From the IMG/VR virus record IMGVR_UViG_3300024305_000004, positions 1 to 35,295 of that record: a DNA stretch of 35,295 nt; one strand, 5' to 3'. Made by a program: the position numbers and the translations under genes. Shown one piece after another: positions 14,492 to 21,523 of the stretch. Below the pieces are notes generated by a model. The model searched no databases. It was not told where the DNA came from and saw only the letters and a list, made by a program, of their open reading frames with translations. Numbering within the stretch: the stretch's first letter is position 1; each line of letters opens with the position of its first letter. The stretch comes from a virus.

Positions 14492-15748
14492 ATGCCCGAA
14501 ATCCCTTCCCTCTCCTACGCCATGGGCCTGCCGCCCAAGGACGCCATCGTCTACTTCACGGCCAAGGGCTACGCCGTCACCTTCGACTGGAAGGAACTGT
14601 GGCAGCAGGCCCACGCGCAGGCGTTCACCGTGGCCGGGGTGGCCCGGCTGGACGTGTTGCAGGACATCCGCGACGGGCTGACCACCGCCCTGCGGGACGG
14701 CAAGACGGAACGCTGGTTCCGTGAAACGCTGGAGCCGGTGCTGCGCCGCAAGGGCTGGTGGGGCAAGCGCACGGATACGGCGGCAGACGGGACCGCACGC
14801 ACTGTGCGCATGGGCAGCCCCGCCCGGCTGCGGCTGATCTACCGTCAGAACATGCAGGCCGCTTACATGGCCGGGCGCTACAAGCAGGCGCTGGAAAACG
14901 CCGACGCGCGCCCCTTCTGGCAGTATGTATCCGTGCTGGACGCCACCACGCGCCCCTCGCACAAGGTGTTGCACGGGCGCGTGTTCCGCAGCGACGACGC
15001 CTTCTGGTCCACCCACTACCCGCCCAACGGCTGGGGCTGCCGGTGCCGGGTGCGTACCCTGTCGCAACACCGGCTGAAGGCGGAAGGGCTGTCGGTGGAG
15101 CGGGGCGCGGGCCGCATGGTCACGCAGGAGCGCGAACTGGTGGACCGCCGCACCGGAGAGGTCACCCGGCGCACCGTGACCGGCTACAAGGTGCCGCAGG
15201 CCGGGGAAATAGCCTGGACGGACCTTGGCTTTTCCTACAACCCCGGCGCTGCCGGGCTGGCCAACATGCTGGACGAGGCGGCGCGCAAGCTGCGGGCGGC
15301 AGACCCGGCGCTGGCCGCAGCCGCCGTGCGTCACCTGACAAAAGGCGAGGCCTTCGCCGCGTGGGCCGCCGCGCCGCAGGGGCATTTTCCCATGGCCGTG
15401 CTGGCGGCGGACGACGCCGCGCGCATCGGCGGCACCAGCGCCCTTGCCCGGCTGTCGCCGGAAACCTGGGCCAAGCAGCGGCGGCACCACCCGGAACTGA
15501 CGCTGGCCGACTACGCCCGCGTGCAGGACGTGGTGGAACAGGGAGAAGTGGTGCAGGACGGCGCGTTGCGGCTGGTCTACGTGCTGGACGAGCCGGGCGG
15601 CTACGTCAGCGTGGTCAAGGCCACCCGCAAGGGCGACGAACTGTATCTGGTCAGCTTCTGGCGCTTGAGCCGCGACGACGCCCAGCGGGCGCGCATCGTG
15701 GGCCAGTTGCGGAAGACGAAAAAGAAACAGCCCGGCGCGGACCACTAA
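14492..15748 (+). CDS. F: gpF-like minor head protein fused to PBECR-type nuclease domain
   Basis: A 418-residue protein. The N-terminal two thirds is the Mu gpF/SPP1 gp7 minor head module, with the marker DATTRPSHKVLHGRVF (150-165) and HYPPNGWGCRCRV (175-187), possibly a metal site. From about residue 300 a second domain begins: LSPETWAKQRRHHPELTL, VVEQGEV and YVSVVKATRKGDELYLVSFW. This matches the phage-barnase-EndoU-colicin-RelE (PBECR) nuclease-like domains often joined to head proteins. Such domains are proposed to be carried in the head and delivered with DNA, acting on host RNA or rival elements. Catalytic residues cannot be fixed by eye. Confidence 0.88.
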   Translation: MPEIPSLSYAMGLPPKDAIVYFTAKGYAVTFDWKELWQQAHAQAFTVAGVARLDVLQDIRDGLTTALRDGKTERWFRETLEPVLRRKGWWGKRTDTAADGTARTVRMGSPARLRLIYRQNMQAAYMAGRYKQALENADARPFWQYVSVLDATTRPSHKVLHGRVFRSDDAFWSTHYPPNGWGCRCRVRTLSQHRLKAEGLSVERGAGRMVTQERELVDRRTGEVTRRTVTGYKVPQAGEIAWTDLGFSYNPGAAGLANMLDEAARKLRAADPALAAAAVRHLTKGEAFAAWAAAPQGHFPMAVLAADDAARIGGTSALARLSPETWAKQRRHHPELTLADYARVQDVVEQGEVVQDGALRLVYVLDEPGGYVSVVKATRKGDELYLVSFWRLSRDDAQRARIVGQLRKTKKKQPGADH

Positions 15749-15762
15749 CGGTCGCACCGGGC

Positions 15763-15880
15763 GGATACAAGGGGGCGGTGGGGCCTGCCACCCGCAGAAG
15801 CGGAAACCCCACAAGGCGCTCCGGGCCATGGCCCGTGCTACGGCAGGCAGAATATCACCGTGTCGCGCCCGTCTTGTACC
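15763..15880 (+). ncRNA. Structured pseudoknotted RNA between gpF and gpG
   Basis: The 145-base gap between gpF and gpG has no gene but dense complementarity. GTGGGG (15778-15783) pairs with CCCCAC (15807-15812). CCTGCC (15784-15789) pairs with GGCAGG (15842-15847), crossing the first stem. CCGC/GCGG (15792-15795, 15800-15803) forms a hairpin with loop AGAA, and CGGGCCATGGCCCG (15822-15835) forms another. An outer stem pairs TACAAG (15766-15771) with CTTGTA (15873-15878), plus GG with CC. The strand order is that of HDV-like ribozymes (P1, P2, P3, P1', P4, P2'), but the P1.1 pairing and the usual L3 are missing. It could be a ribozyme relative or a translation control element for gpG, whose Shine-Dalgarno follows directly. 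Confidence 0.45.
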
Positions 15881-15893
15881 AAGGAGACTAGCC

Positions 15894-16388
15894 ATGATCG
15901 AAATAGAGGTCAACTTCGACGGCCTGGAGCACGGGCTTACCCGCCTTGCGGAACTGGGCCGGGACATGACGCCCGTTACCCGGCAACTGGCGGGCGTGCT
16001 GGCCGACGCGCCGGAGCGGGCCTTTGCCGGGCAGCGCGACCCGGTCACCGGCAACGCATGGCACCCGCTGTCGCCGGTCACCATTGGCCGCCGCGCCAAG
16101 ACCGGGCACGATGGCCCCATCCTACAGGTGCGCGGCCAGCTTGCGGGCAGCCTGCACGCAGACTACGGCCCGGACCATGCCACCGTGGGCACCAACGTGC
16201 CCTATGCCCCCACCCACCAGTTTGGCGCGAAGAAAGGCGCGTTCGGCTCCACCAAGCGGGGCGGCCCCATCCCGTGGGGCGACATCCCGGCCCGGCGCTT
16301 TCTGGGCGTGGGGCCGGAGGACGAGGAGGAGATTCGGGGGATTTTGGGGGAAGCGGCGAGAAGGGCGTTAGCGGGGGTGGGGACGTGA
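15894..16388 (+). CDS. G: gpG-like virion morphogenesis protein (phage_tail_S family)
   Basis: A 164-residue protein starting MIEIEVNFDGLEHGLTRLAE, with AAGGAGA before ATG 15894. The middle RDPVTGNAWHPLSPVTIGRR and the segment HATVGTNVPYAPTHQFG, ending IPARRFLGVG, match the Mu gpG family needed for head completion and tail joining. The frame is open further upstream, but that DNA is the structured gap. The last about 20 codons use runs of G unlike the rest of the gene, next to the junction with the GHKL cargo. Confidence 0.9.
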   Translation: MIEIEVNFDGLEHGLTRLAELGRDMTPVTRQLAGVLADAPERAFAGQRDPVTGNAWHPLSPVTIGRRAKTGHDGPILQVRGQLAGSLHADYGPDHATVGTNVPYAPTHQFGAKKGAFGSTKRGGPIPWGDIPARRFLGVGPEDEEEIRGILGEAARRALAGVGT

Positions 16389-16423
16389 GTGGCGGAAAGT
16401 CCGACGCCAGTATGAGCGAGTCT

Positions 16424-16486
16424 TGTTGCGAGGCTGCTAACGCAATGCTAACGTAGTTAGCTATAGCGCAACAGATAGGGGGTATT
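16424..16486 (+). promoter_or_regulatory. Dyad-rich control region in front of the GHKL cargo gene
   Basis: Between gpG and the cargo gene lie TGTTGCG (16424-16430) and its inverted copy CGCAACA (16467-16473), enclosing two direct repeats TGCTAACG (16435-16442, 16446-16453), a dyad CTAAC/GTTAG (16448-16452, 16456-16460) and the palindrome GCTATAGC (16460-16467). This looks like an operator with its own promoter; TATAGC is a possible -10. The cargo would then be expressed in the lysogen independently of the late operon. No regulator is visible beside it. Confidence 0.45.
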
Positions 16487-17746
16487 ATGAGGCTTACCGT
16501 CCCGAGAACGTTTAGTTTCTATCCAGAAGGTTTTTGTGACTTTTCCACGGTGTTGTCCTTTTTTGATTGGAATCCACAAAGCGACCATGTCGAAATTGAT
16601 TTGAGTGCGTGTGCAAACGCAAATTTCCAAGCGCTATCTTTGATTACATTGTATTGCTTTTTTATGTCGTCAAAAAACATCCGAGTTGACATCATACCAG
16701 ACGTGAATAGCATGTATTCTCCGTCAGCAATGTGGAAGAGTATGGGATGCAAAGGATGGAGAAAAGTCCTGTCTGGAGAATCTGATCAGTTTATTTCAAC
16801 TCGTTATAAGCCACTTTTTGCTCTTAAAGATAATGAATCTTTCAAATCTGCAATAAGCAATGTTGAAATATATACAAAAAATTTAGGGTTAGAATATGAA
16901 AAGACATTGCGTTATGTCATGTCTGAATTGTTCTACAATGCAATGGAACATGGGGTTTCAGTTCATAAGAAGAATAATAGGGCAATTCCTCCTATTGTTC
17001 AGTATACATGGTATAAGCGAAGAGATGAAATACAATTTATCATAGCGGATTTAGGCATTGGAATCAAAAGGCATCTTGAACAGTCCAGCATGCCGTTTGC
17101 GGATAGCTGTGAGGCAATAATTGAAGCAATAAAACCGGGAAAGTCTGGAACATTTGGTGCGTCAAGACCATACGAGAGCAAAAACAACGCTGGAATGGGG
17201 CTGTACATATCTAACAATATTATTAAAAAGTTACATTCAGACATGCATATTATATCATATGATGGCAGTGTGCATATATCTCCTTCAGACGTCACTCACA
17301 AAAAGCTGGAAACTCCTTGGCCAGGAACGTTCGTATGGCTCACTGTAAAACTGAATAAAAACTCACGATTTACTTACGAGAGCACGTTGTCAGAATTGCG
17401 ATCTGCTGCGGAGAGAGAGATTTTAGAGAAAGATTCTAGTGAAATATCGAAGACCCTTCTTGTAGATATATATAATTATTTTGGAAGAAATGCAGAGGTA
17501 AAACCTGAAGCAATTGCGTATCGCGACAAATACATACTTCCTGCAATATTGGAAGGAAAAAGTATAAAGCTTGATTTTTCTGGCGTTGTATCATCTCCTC
17601 ACAGCTTTCTTAATGCCCTACTGGCAACCCCTGTAGAAAAGCTTGGAATGACAGCTTATAAAAGAATAAAAGTTGTCAATGCGGACTCGGACATACGAGA
17701 GACTATTGACTATATAATGGACGAGAACACCTCGTCATCCCACTGA
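16487..17746 (+). CDS. GHKL-ATPase flanked by STAS-like domains (DUF4325-type C-terminus), cargo
   Basis: A 419-residue AT-rich protein after AGGGGG and ATG 16487. Residues about 1-110 read like a STAS-type fold (VEIDLSACANANFQAL). Residues 130-290 form a GHKL ATPase: N-box SELFYNAMEHG (146-156), G1 box ADLGIGI (187-193), G2 box NNAGMGL (233-239) and PGTF (279-282). The C-terminus from about 330 contains KSIKLDFSGVVSSPHSFLNA, the signature of STAS-like DUF4325. Known STAS/GHKL pairs are separate anti-sigma and anti-anti-sigma proteins; here both types sit in one chain. No membrane segment or histidine-kinase dimerisation region is seen. Host regulation or phage defence are inferred possibilities. 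Confidence 0.85.
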   Translation: MRLTVPRTFSFYPEGFCDFSTVLSFFDWNPQSDHVEIDLSACANANFQALSLITLYCFFMSSKNIRVDIIPDVNSMYSPSAMWKSMGCKGWRKVLSGESDQFISTRYKPLFALKDNESFKSAISNVEIYTKNLGLEYEKTLRYVMSELFYNAMEHGVSVHKKNNRAIPPIVQYTWYKRRDEIQFIIADLGIGIKRHLEQSSMPFADSCEAIIEAIKPGKSGTFGASRPYESKNNAGMGLYISNNIIKKLHSDMHIISYDGSVHISPSDVTHKKLETPWPGTFVWLTVKLNKNSRFTYESTLSELRSAAEREILEKDSSEISKTLLVDIYNYFGRNAEVKPEAIAYRDKYILPAILEGKSIKLDFSGVVSSPHSFLNALLATPVEKLGMTAYKRIKVVNADSDIRETIDYIMDENTSSSH

Positions 17747-17795
17747 ACCCCTTCCCCCTGTCTTGCACCGCATGCCCCCGTATACCGGGGGCATG
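17741..17795 (+). promoter_or_regulatory. Late element copy 2, before the protease/capsid operon
   Basis: Bases 17741-17763 repeat exactly the 23-nt element found at 7697 and 30356. The TGA of the GHKL cargo gene lies inside it. Seven bases later come CATGCCCCCG (17771-17780) and CGGGGGCATG (17786-17795), a perfect 10-bp stem with loop TATAC. The 3' arm contains the likely ATG of protease I (17793) and the only G-rich ribosome site, so the hairpin would also hide translation start. Position matches the Mu late promoter PI. Confidence 0.62.
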
Positions 17796-18953
17796 TCGCA
17801 TTTAAAGCCCCCGCGTACAACGCACCCCACCGCAGTCCTTACCGTGCCCCTTTCCGTGGGCGACGGCACTTCCGACCTTCCCGACGGGCTGAACGTCCAG
17901 CTTCTGCCGGACGGCAGCTTTACCGCGCGTGATGGTCGCCCCGCCTCCATGACCAAGGGCGCGCTGACAGCGTGGTGCCTTGATGCAGACATTGCCGCCC
18001 CCGTGGTGGCCGATGCGCAGGCCCGCGAAACCCCGCTGGTCATCGACTACGAACACCAGACCCTGAACGCCAGACAGAACGGCAAACCCGCCCCGGCTGC
18101 CGGGTGGATTGATGCCGTCACCTACCTGCCGGGCCGTGGCCTGTTCGCCGCCGTTACCTGGACCGAGCGTGCCCGCGCCTACATCGAAGCGGGCGAGTAC
18201 CGCTTCATCTCCCCCGTCTTTTCCTTCGACGCCGCAACCGGCGCGGTGCTGCGCCTCATCAGCGCCGCGCTTACCAACACCCCGGCCCTTGACGGCATGT
18301 CCGTCGTGGCAGCCGTGGAAGACCTCGCAACACAGGAGACCGCAATGGATGAACTTCTGGAGCGCCTGCGCTGGATGCTGAACCTGCCCGTCACGGCCAC
18401 GGCGCAGGACATCATGGCCCAGTTGGACAAGCTGAAGGCCATGCTGGGCGGCGAAGGCGAAGCCGCCGCTACCGACGGTGCACCCCCCGCAGGCCAGCCC
18501 GCCCCCGTGGACCTGCTGGCCCTGCTCACCGAACAGCGCGCGCAGATTGCCGCGTTGTCGGCGGCCACCCCGGACCCGGCCCGCTTCGTGCCCATGGAGG
18601 CGCTGACCGCCTTGCAGCAGTCCGCTGCCGCCTTGCAGGCCCGCGTGGCCGAACTGGAAACCGGGCAGACCGTGGCCGCCATGGCGGTGGAAATCGACGC
18701 GGCGCTGGCCGATGGCCGCCTGAACAGGGCCGTGGAGCCTTGGGCGCGCGAACTGGCCAGAACCGACCCCGACGCCCTGCGCAACTACCTTTCCGTGGCC
18801 GTGCCGGTGGCCGCCCTGACCGCCATGCAGACCACCCGCGTTACGCCCCAGCCCGTGCCGGGCACGGCGGCCCTTACCGACGAAGACACCTACACCATGA
18901 ACCAGTTGGGGCTGACTCCCGAAGAGTTCCGCGCCAGCAAGGAGGGCAAGTAA
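17793..18953 (+). CDS. I: Prohead protease I
   Basis: A 386-residue homologue of Mu gpI, which processes the prohead and, through its C-terminal half, serves as scaffold. The N-terminal protease domain contains PLVIDYEHQT (81-90), then GWIDAVTYLPGRGLFAAV and YRFISPVFSF, typical of peptidase U35 family I proteins. The C-terminal half is helical. The start is uncertain: the frame is open to 17763 with ATGs at 17772 and 17793. The later one is chosen because the stretch before it is the hairpin. The gene contains an internal scaffold start (18345). Confidence 0.9.
   Translation: MSHLKPPRTTHPTAVLTVPLSVGDGTSDLPDGLNVQLLPDGSFTARDGRPASMTKGALTAWCLDADIAAPVVADAQARETPLVIDYEHQTLNARQNGKPAPAAGWIDAVTYLPGRGLFAAVTWTERARAYIEAGEYRFISPVFSFDAATGAVLRLISAALTNTPALDGMSVVAAVEDLATQETAMDELLERLRWMLNLPVTATAQDIMAQLDKLKAMLGGEGEAAATDGAPPAGQPAPVDLLALLTEQRAQIAALSAATPDPARFVPMEALTALQQSAAALQARVAELETGQTVAAMAVEIDAALADGRLNRAVEPWARELARTDPDALRNYLSVAVPVAALTAMQTTRVTPQPVPGTAALTDEDTYTMNQLGLTPEEFRASKEGK
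18345..18953 (+). CDS. Z: Scaffold protein from an internal in-frame start (Mu Z-like)
   Basis: Within the protease gene, ATG 18345 (residue 185 of I; MDELLERLRWMLNLPV) is preceded by CAGGAG at ideal spacing, far better than anything before the main start. It would give a 202-residue helical protein (MAQLDKLKAMLGGEG, an Ala/Pro linker, then ALQQSAAALQARVAELE), fitting a scaffold that is removed during maturation. Mu and related phages make scaffold Z from the 3' part of I in the same way. Confidence 0.75.
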   Translation: MDELLERLRWMLNLPVTATAQDIMAQLDKLKAMLGGEGEAAATDGAPPAGQPAPVDLLALLTEQRAQIAALSAATPDPARFVPMEALTALQQSAAALQARVAELETGQTVAAMAVEIDAALADGRLNRAVEPWARELARTDPDALRNYLSVAVPVAALTAMQTTRVTPQPVPGTAALTDEDTYTMNQLGLTPEEFRASKEGK

Positions 18954-18956
18954 TCC

Positions 18957-19886
18957 ATGGCCGTCATCACCAGCGCGCTGCTGAACAGCCTGCGCACCGG
19001 CTTTTCCGCCGCCTTCCTGCGCGGCAAGACCAAGGCCGCGCCCATGTGGGACAAGGTGGCCACGCTCATTCCCAGCACCGCCGCGCAGAACACCTACGGC
19101 TGGCTGGGCCAGTTCCCCAAGCTGCGCGAATGGGTGGGCGACCGCGTGTTCAAGGACATGAAGGAACACGGCTACGCCATCTCCAACAAGCTGTACGAAG
19201 GCACCGTGGGCGTTTCGCGCACGTCCGTGGAAGACGACGCCCTGGGCATCTACACGCCCCTGTTCGAGGAAATGGGCTACGGCGCGGCCACCCACCCCGA
19301 CGAACTGGTCTGGCCCCTGCTGGCCAACGGGCACGCCCGCACCTGCTTCGACGGCCAGAACTTCTTCGACACCGACCACCCCGTCTACCCCAACGTGGAC
19401 GGCACCGGCGAGGCCATGCTGGTCAGCAACAACCTAGTGCCCGGTGCCACCCCCGGCGCGGCGTGGTTCCTGCTCGATGTCAGCCGCCCGCTGAAGCCGC
19501 TGATCTTTCAGGAGCGCACCAAGCCCGAACTGCAAATGATCTCCAACCCCGACAACGACCACGTGTTCATGAAGGACGAGATTCCCTACGGCGTGCGCTA
19601 CCGCTGCAACGCGGGCTACGGCTTCTGGCAGATGGCCGTGCGCAGCCAGCACCCGCTGACCGCCGACAACTTCGAGGCGGCGTTGGTGGCCCTGCAAACC
19701 ATGAAGGCCGACGGTGGCCGCCCGCTGGGCCTTGGCAGCGGCGGCAAGGCGTCCACCCTGCTGGTGGTGCCGCCCACCCTGAACGGCGCGGCCCGTGGCG
19801 TTGTGGGCGTGTCCGAACTGCCCGGCGGCGGCACCAACAAGTGGTTCGACGCGGCCACCGTGGTGCCCGTGGCGTGGCTGGGCTAG
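18957..19886 (+). CDS. T: Major capsid protein (Mu T-like)
   Basis: A 309-residue HK97-fold capsid protein forming the icosahedral shell. It begins MAVITSALLNSLRTGFSAAF and carries the Mu gpT marks AAQNTYGWLGQFPKLREWVG, the repeated RVFKDMKEHGYAISNK region and FFDTDHP, ending FDAATVVPVAWLG. Length agrees with Mu T (305). A GGAGGG site lies before ATG 18957, which follows the I stop by three bases. Confidence 0.95.
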   Translation: MAVITSALLNSLRTGFSAAFLRGKTKAAPMWDKVATLIPSTAAQNTYGWLGQFPKLREWVGDRVFKDMKEHGYAISNKLYEGTVGVSRTSVEDDALGIYTPLFEEMGYGAATHPDELVWPLLANGHARTCFDGQNFFDTDHPVYPNVDGTGEAMLVSNNLVPGATPGAAWFLLDVSRPLKPLIFQERTKPELQMISNPDNDHVFMKDEIPYGVRYRCNAGYGFWQMAVRSQHPLTADNFEAALVALQTMKADGGRPLGLGSGGKASTLLVVPPTLNGAARGVVGVSELPGGGTNKWFDAATVVPVAWLG

Positions 19887-19897
19887 GGAGGCGCGCC

Positions 19898-20281
19898 ATG
19901 CGGTACGCCGTAATTACCCGGAAGAACGTGGAATGCCGCTACCGGGCCGGGCTGCGCTTCAGCCCGGAGCGGACGGTGGTGGACGCCGACGAACTGGGGC
20001 CTGCCCGCATGTCGGCCATCCTTGCCGACCCGGTGCTGCTGGCCGTGCCGCTGGGCACGCCGGTGGATGTCGGGGAAGCGGAAGCCGGGGCGGTGGCCGA
20101 TGCGGCCCTGTCTGCCCCGGTCGCCCCGGTTGGTCAGGGCGAGGGCGGCACGGGCGAAGTCACCGCCGCGCAGCATGCGGAAGCCCCGCAGCCTGCCACC
20201 GAAGCGGCCCCGGCCCCGGCTGAACCCCCCACCGGCCCGGCCAAGCCCGCCAGCAAGCCCAACAGCAAGGCGGGCAAGTAG
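19898..20281 (+). CDS. gp35-like protein (FluMu N-terminal type)
   Basis: A 127-residue protein; GGGAGG precedes ATG 19898, and the upstream open frame is only a shadow of the capsid gene. The N-terminal part (ITRKNVECRYRAGLRFSPE, then LLAVPLG) resembles the N-terminal domain of Mu-like gp35/HI1506 proteins. The C-terminal half is an Ala/Pro/Lys-rich disordered tail (EAAPAPAEPPTGPAKPASKP). Probably a head accessory or head-tail joining protein, by position between capsid and gp36. Confidence 0.75.
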   Translation: MRYAVITRKNVECRYRAGLRFSPERTVVDADELGPARMSAILADPVLLAVPLGTPVDVGEAEAGAVADAALSAPVAPVGQGEGGTGEVTAAQHAEAPQPATEAAPAPAEPPTGPAKPASKPNSKAGK

Positions 20282-20701
20282 ATGGCCTACGCCACCCCCG
20301 ACGATCTGGTCGCGGCCTTCGGGCTGGACGAGGTGATAGCCGTCACCGACCGCGAGAACACCGGGCAGGTGGACGCCACCGTCGCGCTGGAGGCCCTGAA
20401 CCGGGCCTCCAGCGAGGCGGACAGCTACCTTGCCGCGCGCTACCCGCTGCCCCTGGCAGAGGTGCCCCCGGCGCTGCTGACCGCCGTGTGCGACATGGCC
20501 CGCTACCGGCTTACCGGGGGCATGGCCACGGAAACGGACACCATCGTCGAACGCTACCGGGCCGCCGTAAGCTGGCTGCGCGACGTGGCGGCGGGCCGGG
20601 CCGTGCTGCCCGGCGCGGCGGCCCCGGCCCCCGGCAGCGGGGTGGTTATCCATGCCGGGCGGCGCGTCTGGCTGCCCGCGCCCGAAGGGGACGACGCATG
20701 A
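20282..20701 (+). CDS. gp36-like head-tail connector (DUF1320)
   Basis: A 139-residue protein starting MAYATPDDLVAAFGLDEV, with RASSEADSYLAARYPLPL and DMARYRLTGG, the DUF1320 pattern of Mu gp36. These helical proteins are adaptor-like connectors under the portal. The ATG follows the previous stop without a gap, and its TGA overlaps the gp37 start. Confidence 0.9.
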   Translation: MAYATPDDLVAAFGLDEVIAVTDRENTGQVDATVALEALNRASSEADSYLAARYPLPLAEVPPALLTAVCDMARYRLTGGMATETDTIVERYRAAVSWLRDVAAGRAVLPGAAAPAPGSGVVIHAGRRVWLPAPEGDDA

Positions 20702-21318
20702 TCGCCGCCATAGAAGACGCCATCATCCGCCGCCTTGGCGAGGCCGGGCTGCCGTACCTGCGCACCGTGGCCACCTACGGCGGCGAACTGGACGGGGATG
20801 CCCGGCAGGTTGTCCGGGCCTTTCCCGCCGTGTGGGTGGCCTTCAAGGGCGAGGGCGACCCCGCGCCCGTGGGCACCAGCCGCACCGTCTGGCACGTGCC
20901 CGCCACGTGGGTGGTGCTGGTGGCGGCCCGCAACCTGCGCAACGAGGCGGCCACCCGCAAGGGCGACGCCGTGCAGGTGGGCACCTACCAGATGCTGGAA
21001 GACGTGCGCGCCCTGCTGATGTGCCAGGATTTCACGGAACAGGGGGCGGCCCAGGGGCTGGAAATGGACCCGCTGCGGCCCGGTCGCACCCGCAGCCTGT
21101 ACAACGGCAGGCTGCAAGACCAGGGCGTCAGCGTCTACGCGCAGGAATGGCACACCCGCTACCCCCTGCGCCTGCCCGCGCCGCCGCTGGACCCGGCCAC
21201 GCCCCCCGGCGCGCCCCTGCCGCAACTGGCAGCCGTGGGCCTGCGCTACCACCTGCAACCCGACGACGGCGAGGCCGACGCCGTGGACCTGCTGACCCTG
21301 CAACAGGGGAGGAACTGA
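20698..21318 (+). CDS. gp37-like tail completion protein (DUF1834)
   Basis: A 206-residue protein starting MIAAIEDAIIRRLGEAGLPY, the usual DUF1834 opening; ATWVVLVAARNLRNE and GTYQMLEDVRALL agree. Mu gp37 is thought to terminate the tail or join it to the head. ATG 20698 overlaps the gp36 stop; upstream open frame is shadow. Confidence 0.88.
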   Translation: MIAAIEDAIIRRLGEAGLPYLRTVATYGGELDGDARQVVRAFPAVWVAFKGEGDPAPVGTSRTVWHVPATWVVLVAARNLRNEAATRKGDAVQVGTYQMLEDVRALLMCQDFTEQGAAQGLEMDPLRPGRTRSLYNGRLQDQGVSVYAQEWHTRYPLRLPAPPLDPATPPGAPLPQLAAVGLRYHLQPDDGEADAVDLLTLQQGRN

Positions 21319-21319
21319 C

Positions 21320-21523
21320 ATGCTCGTGAAAGCCGCCCCCGGCGTGAAGGTGCCCGTGGAAGGCATGCCCCGCCGGTACATCGAACAGAACCCGGTGGAA
21401 GTGCCGGATACCCCGTACTACCGCCGCCGCATCACCGATGGCGATTTGATGGTGGTCCCGGCCTCTCGCGCCGCCGCCAAGGCCACCGCCGTCAAGAAGG
21501 AGGCCAGCAATGACCAGCCCTAA
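21320..21523 (+). CDS. gp38-like small protein (DUF2635)
   Basis: A 67-residue basic protein (MLVKAAPGVKVPVEGMPRRY, then VEVPDTPYYRRRITDGDL), the DUF2635 pattern of Mu gp38, always next to the sheath gene. Its role is unknown, probably tail assembly. GGGGAGG precedes the ATG, and the last 14 bases overlap the sheath gene. Confidence 0.88.
   Translation: MLVKAAPGVKVPVEGMPRRYIEQNPVEVPDTPYYRRRITDGDLMVVPASRAAAKATAVKKEASNDQP

Noticed and set aside
15763-15880. Firm call of an HDV-like ribozyme
   Set aside because: Only the strand order fits. P1 is short, L3 lacks the CC for P1.1, and three bases separate P3 from P1'. Kept as a structured RNA candidate only.
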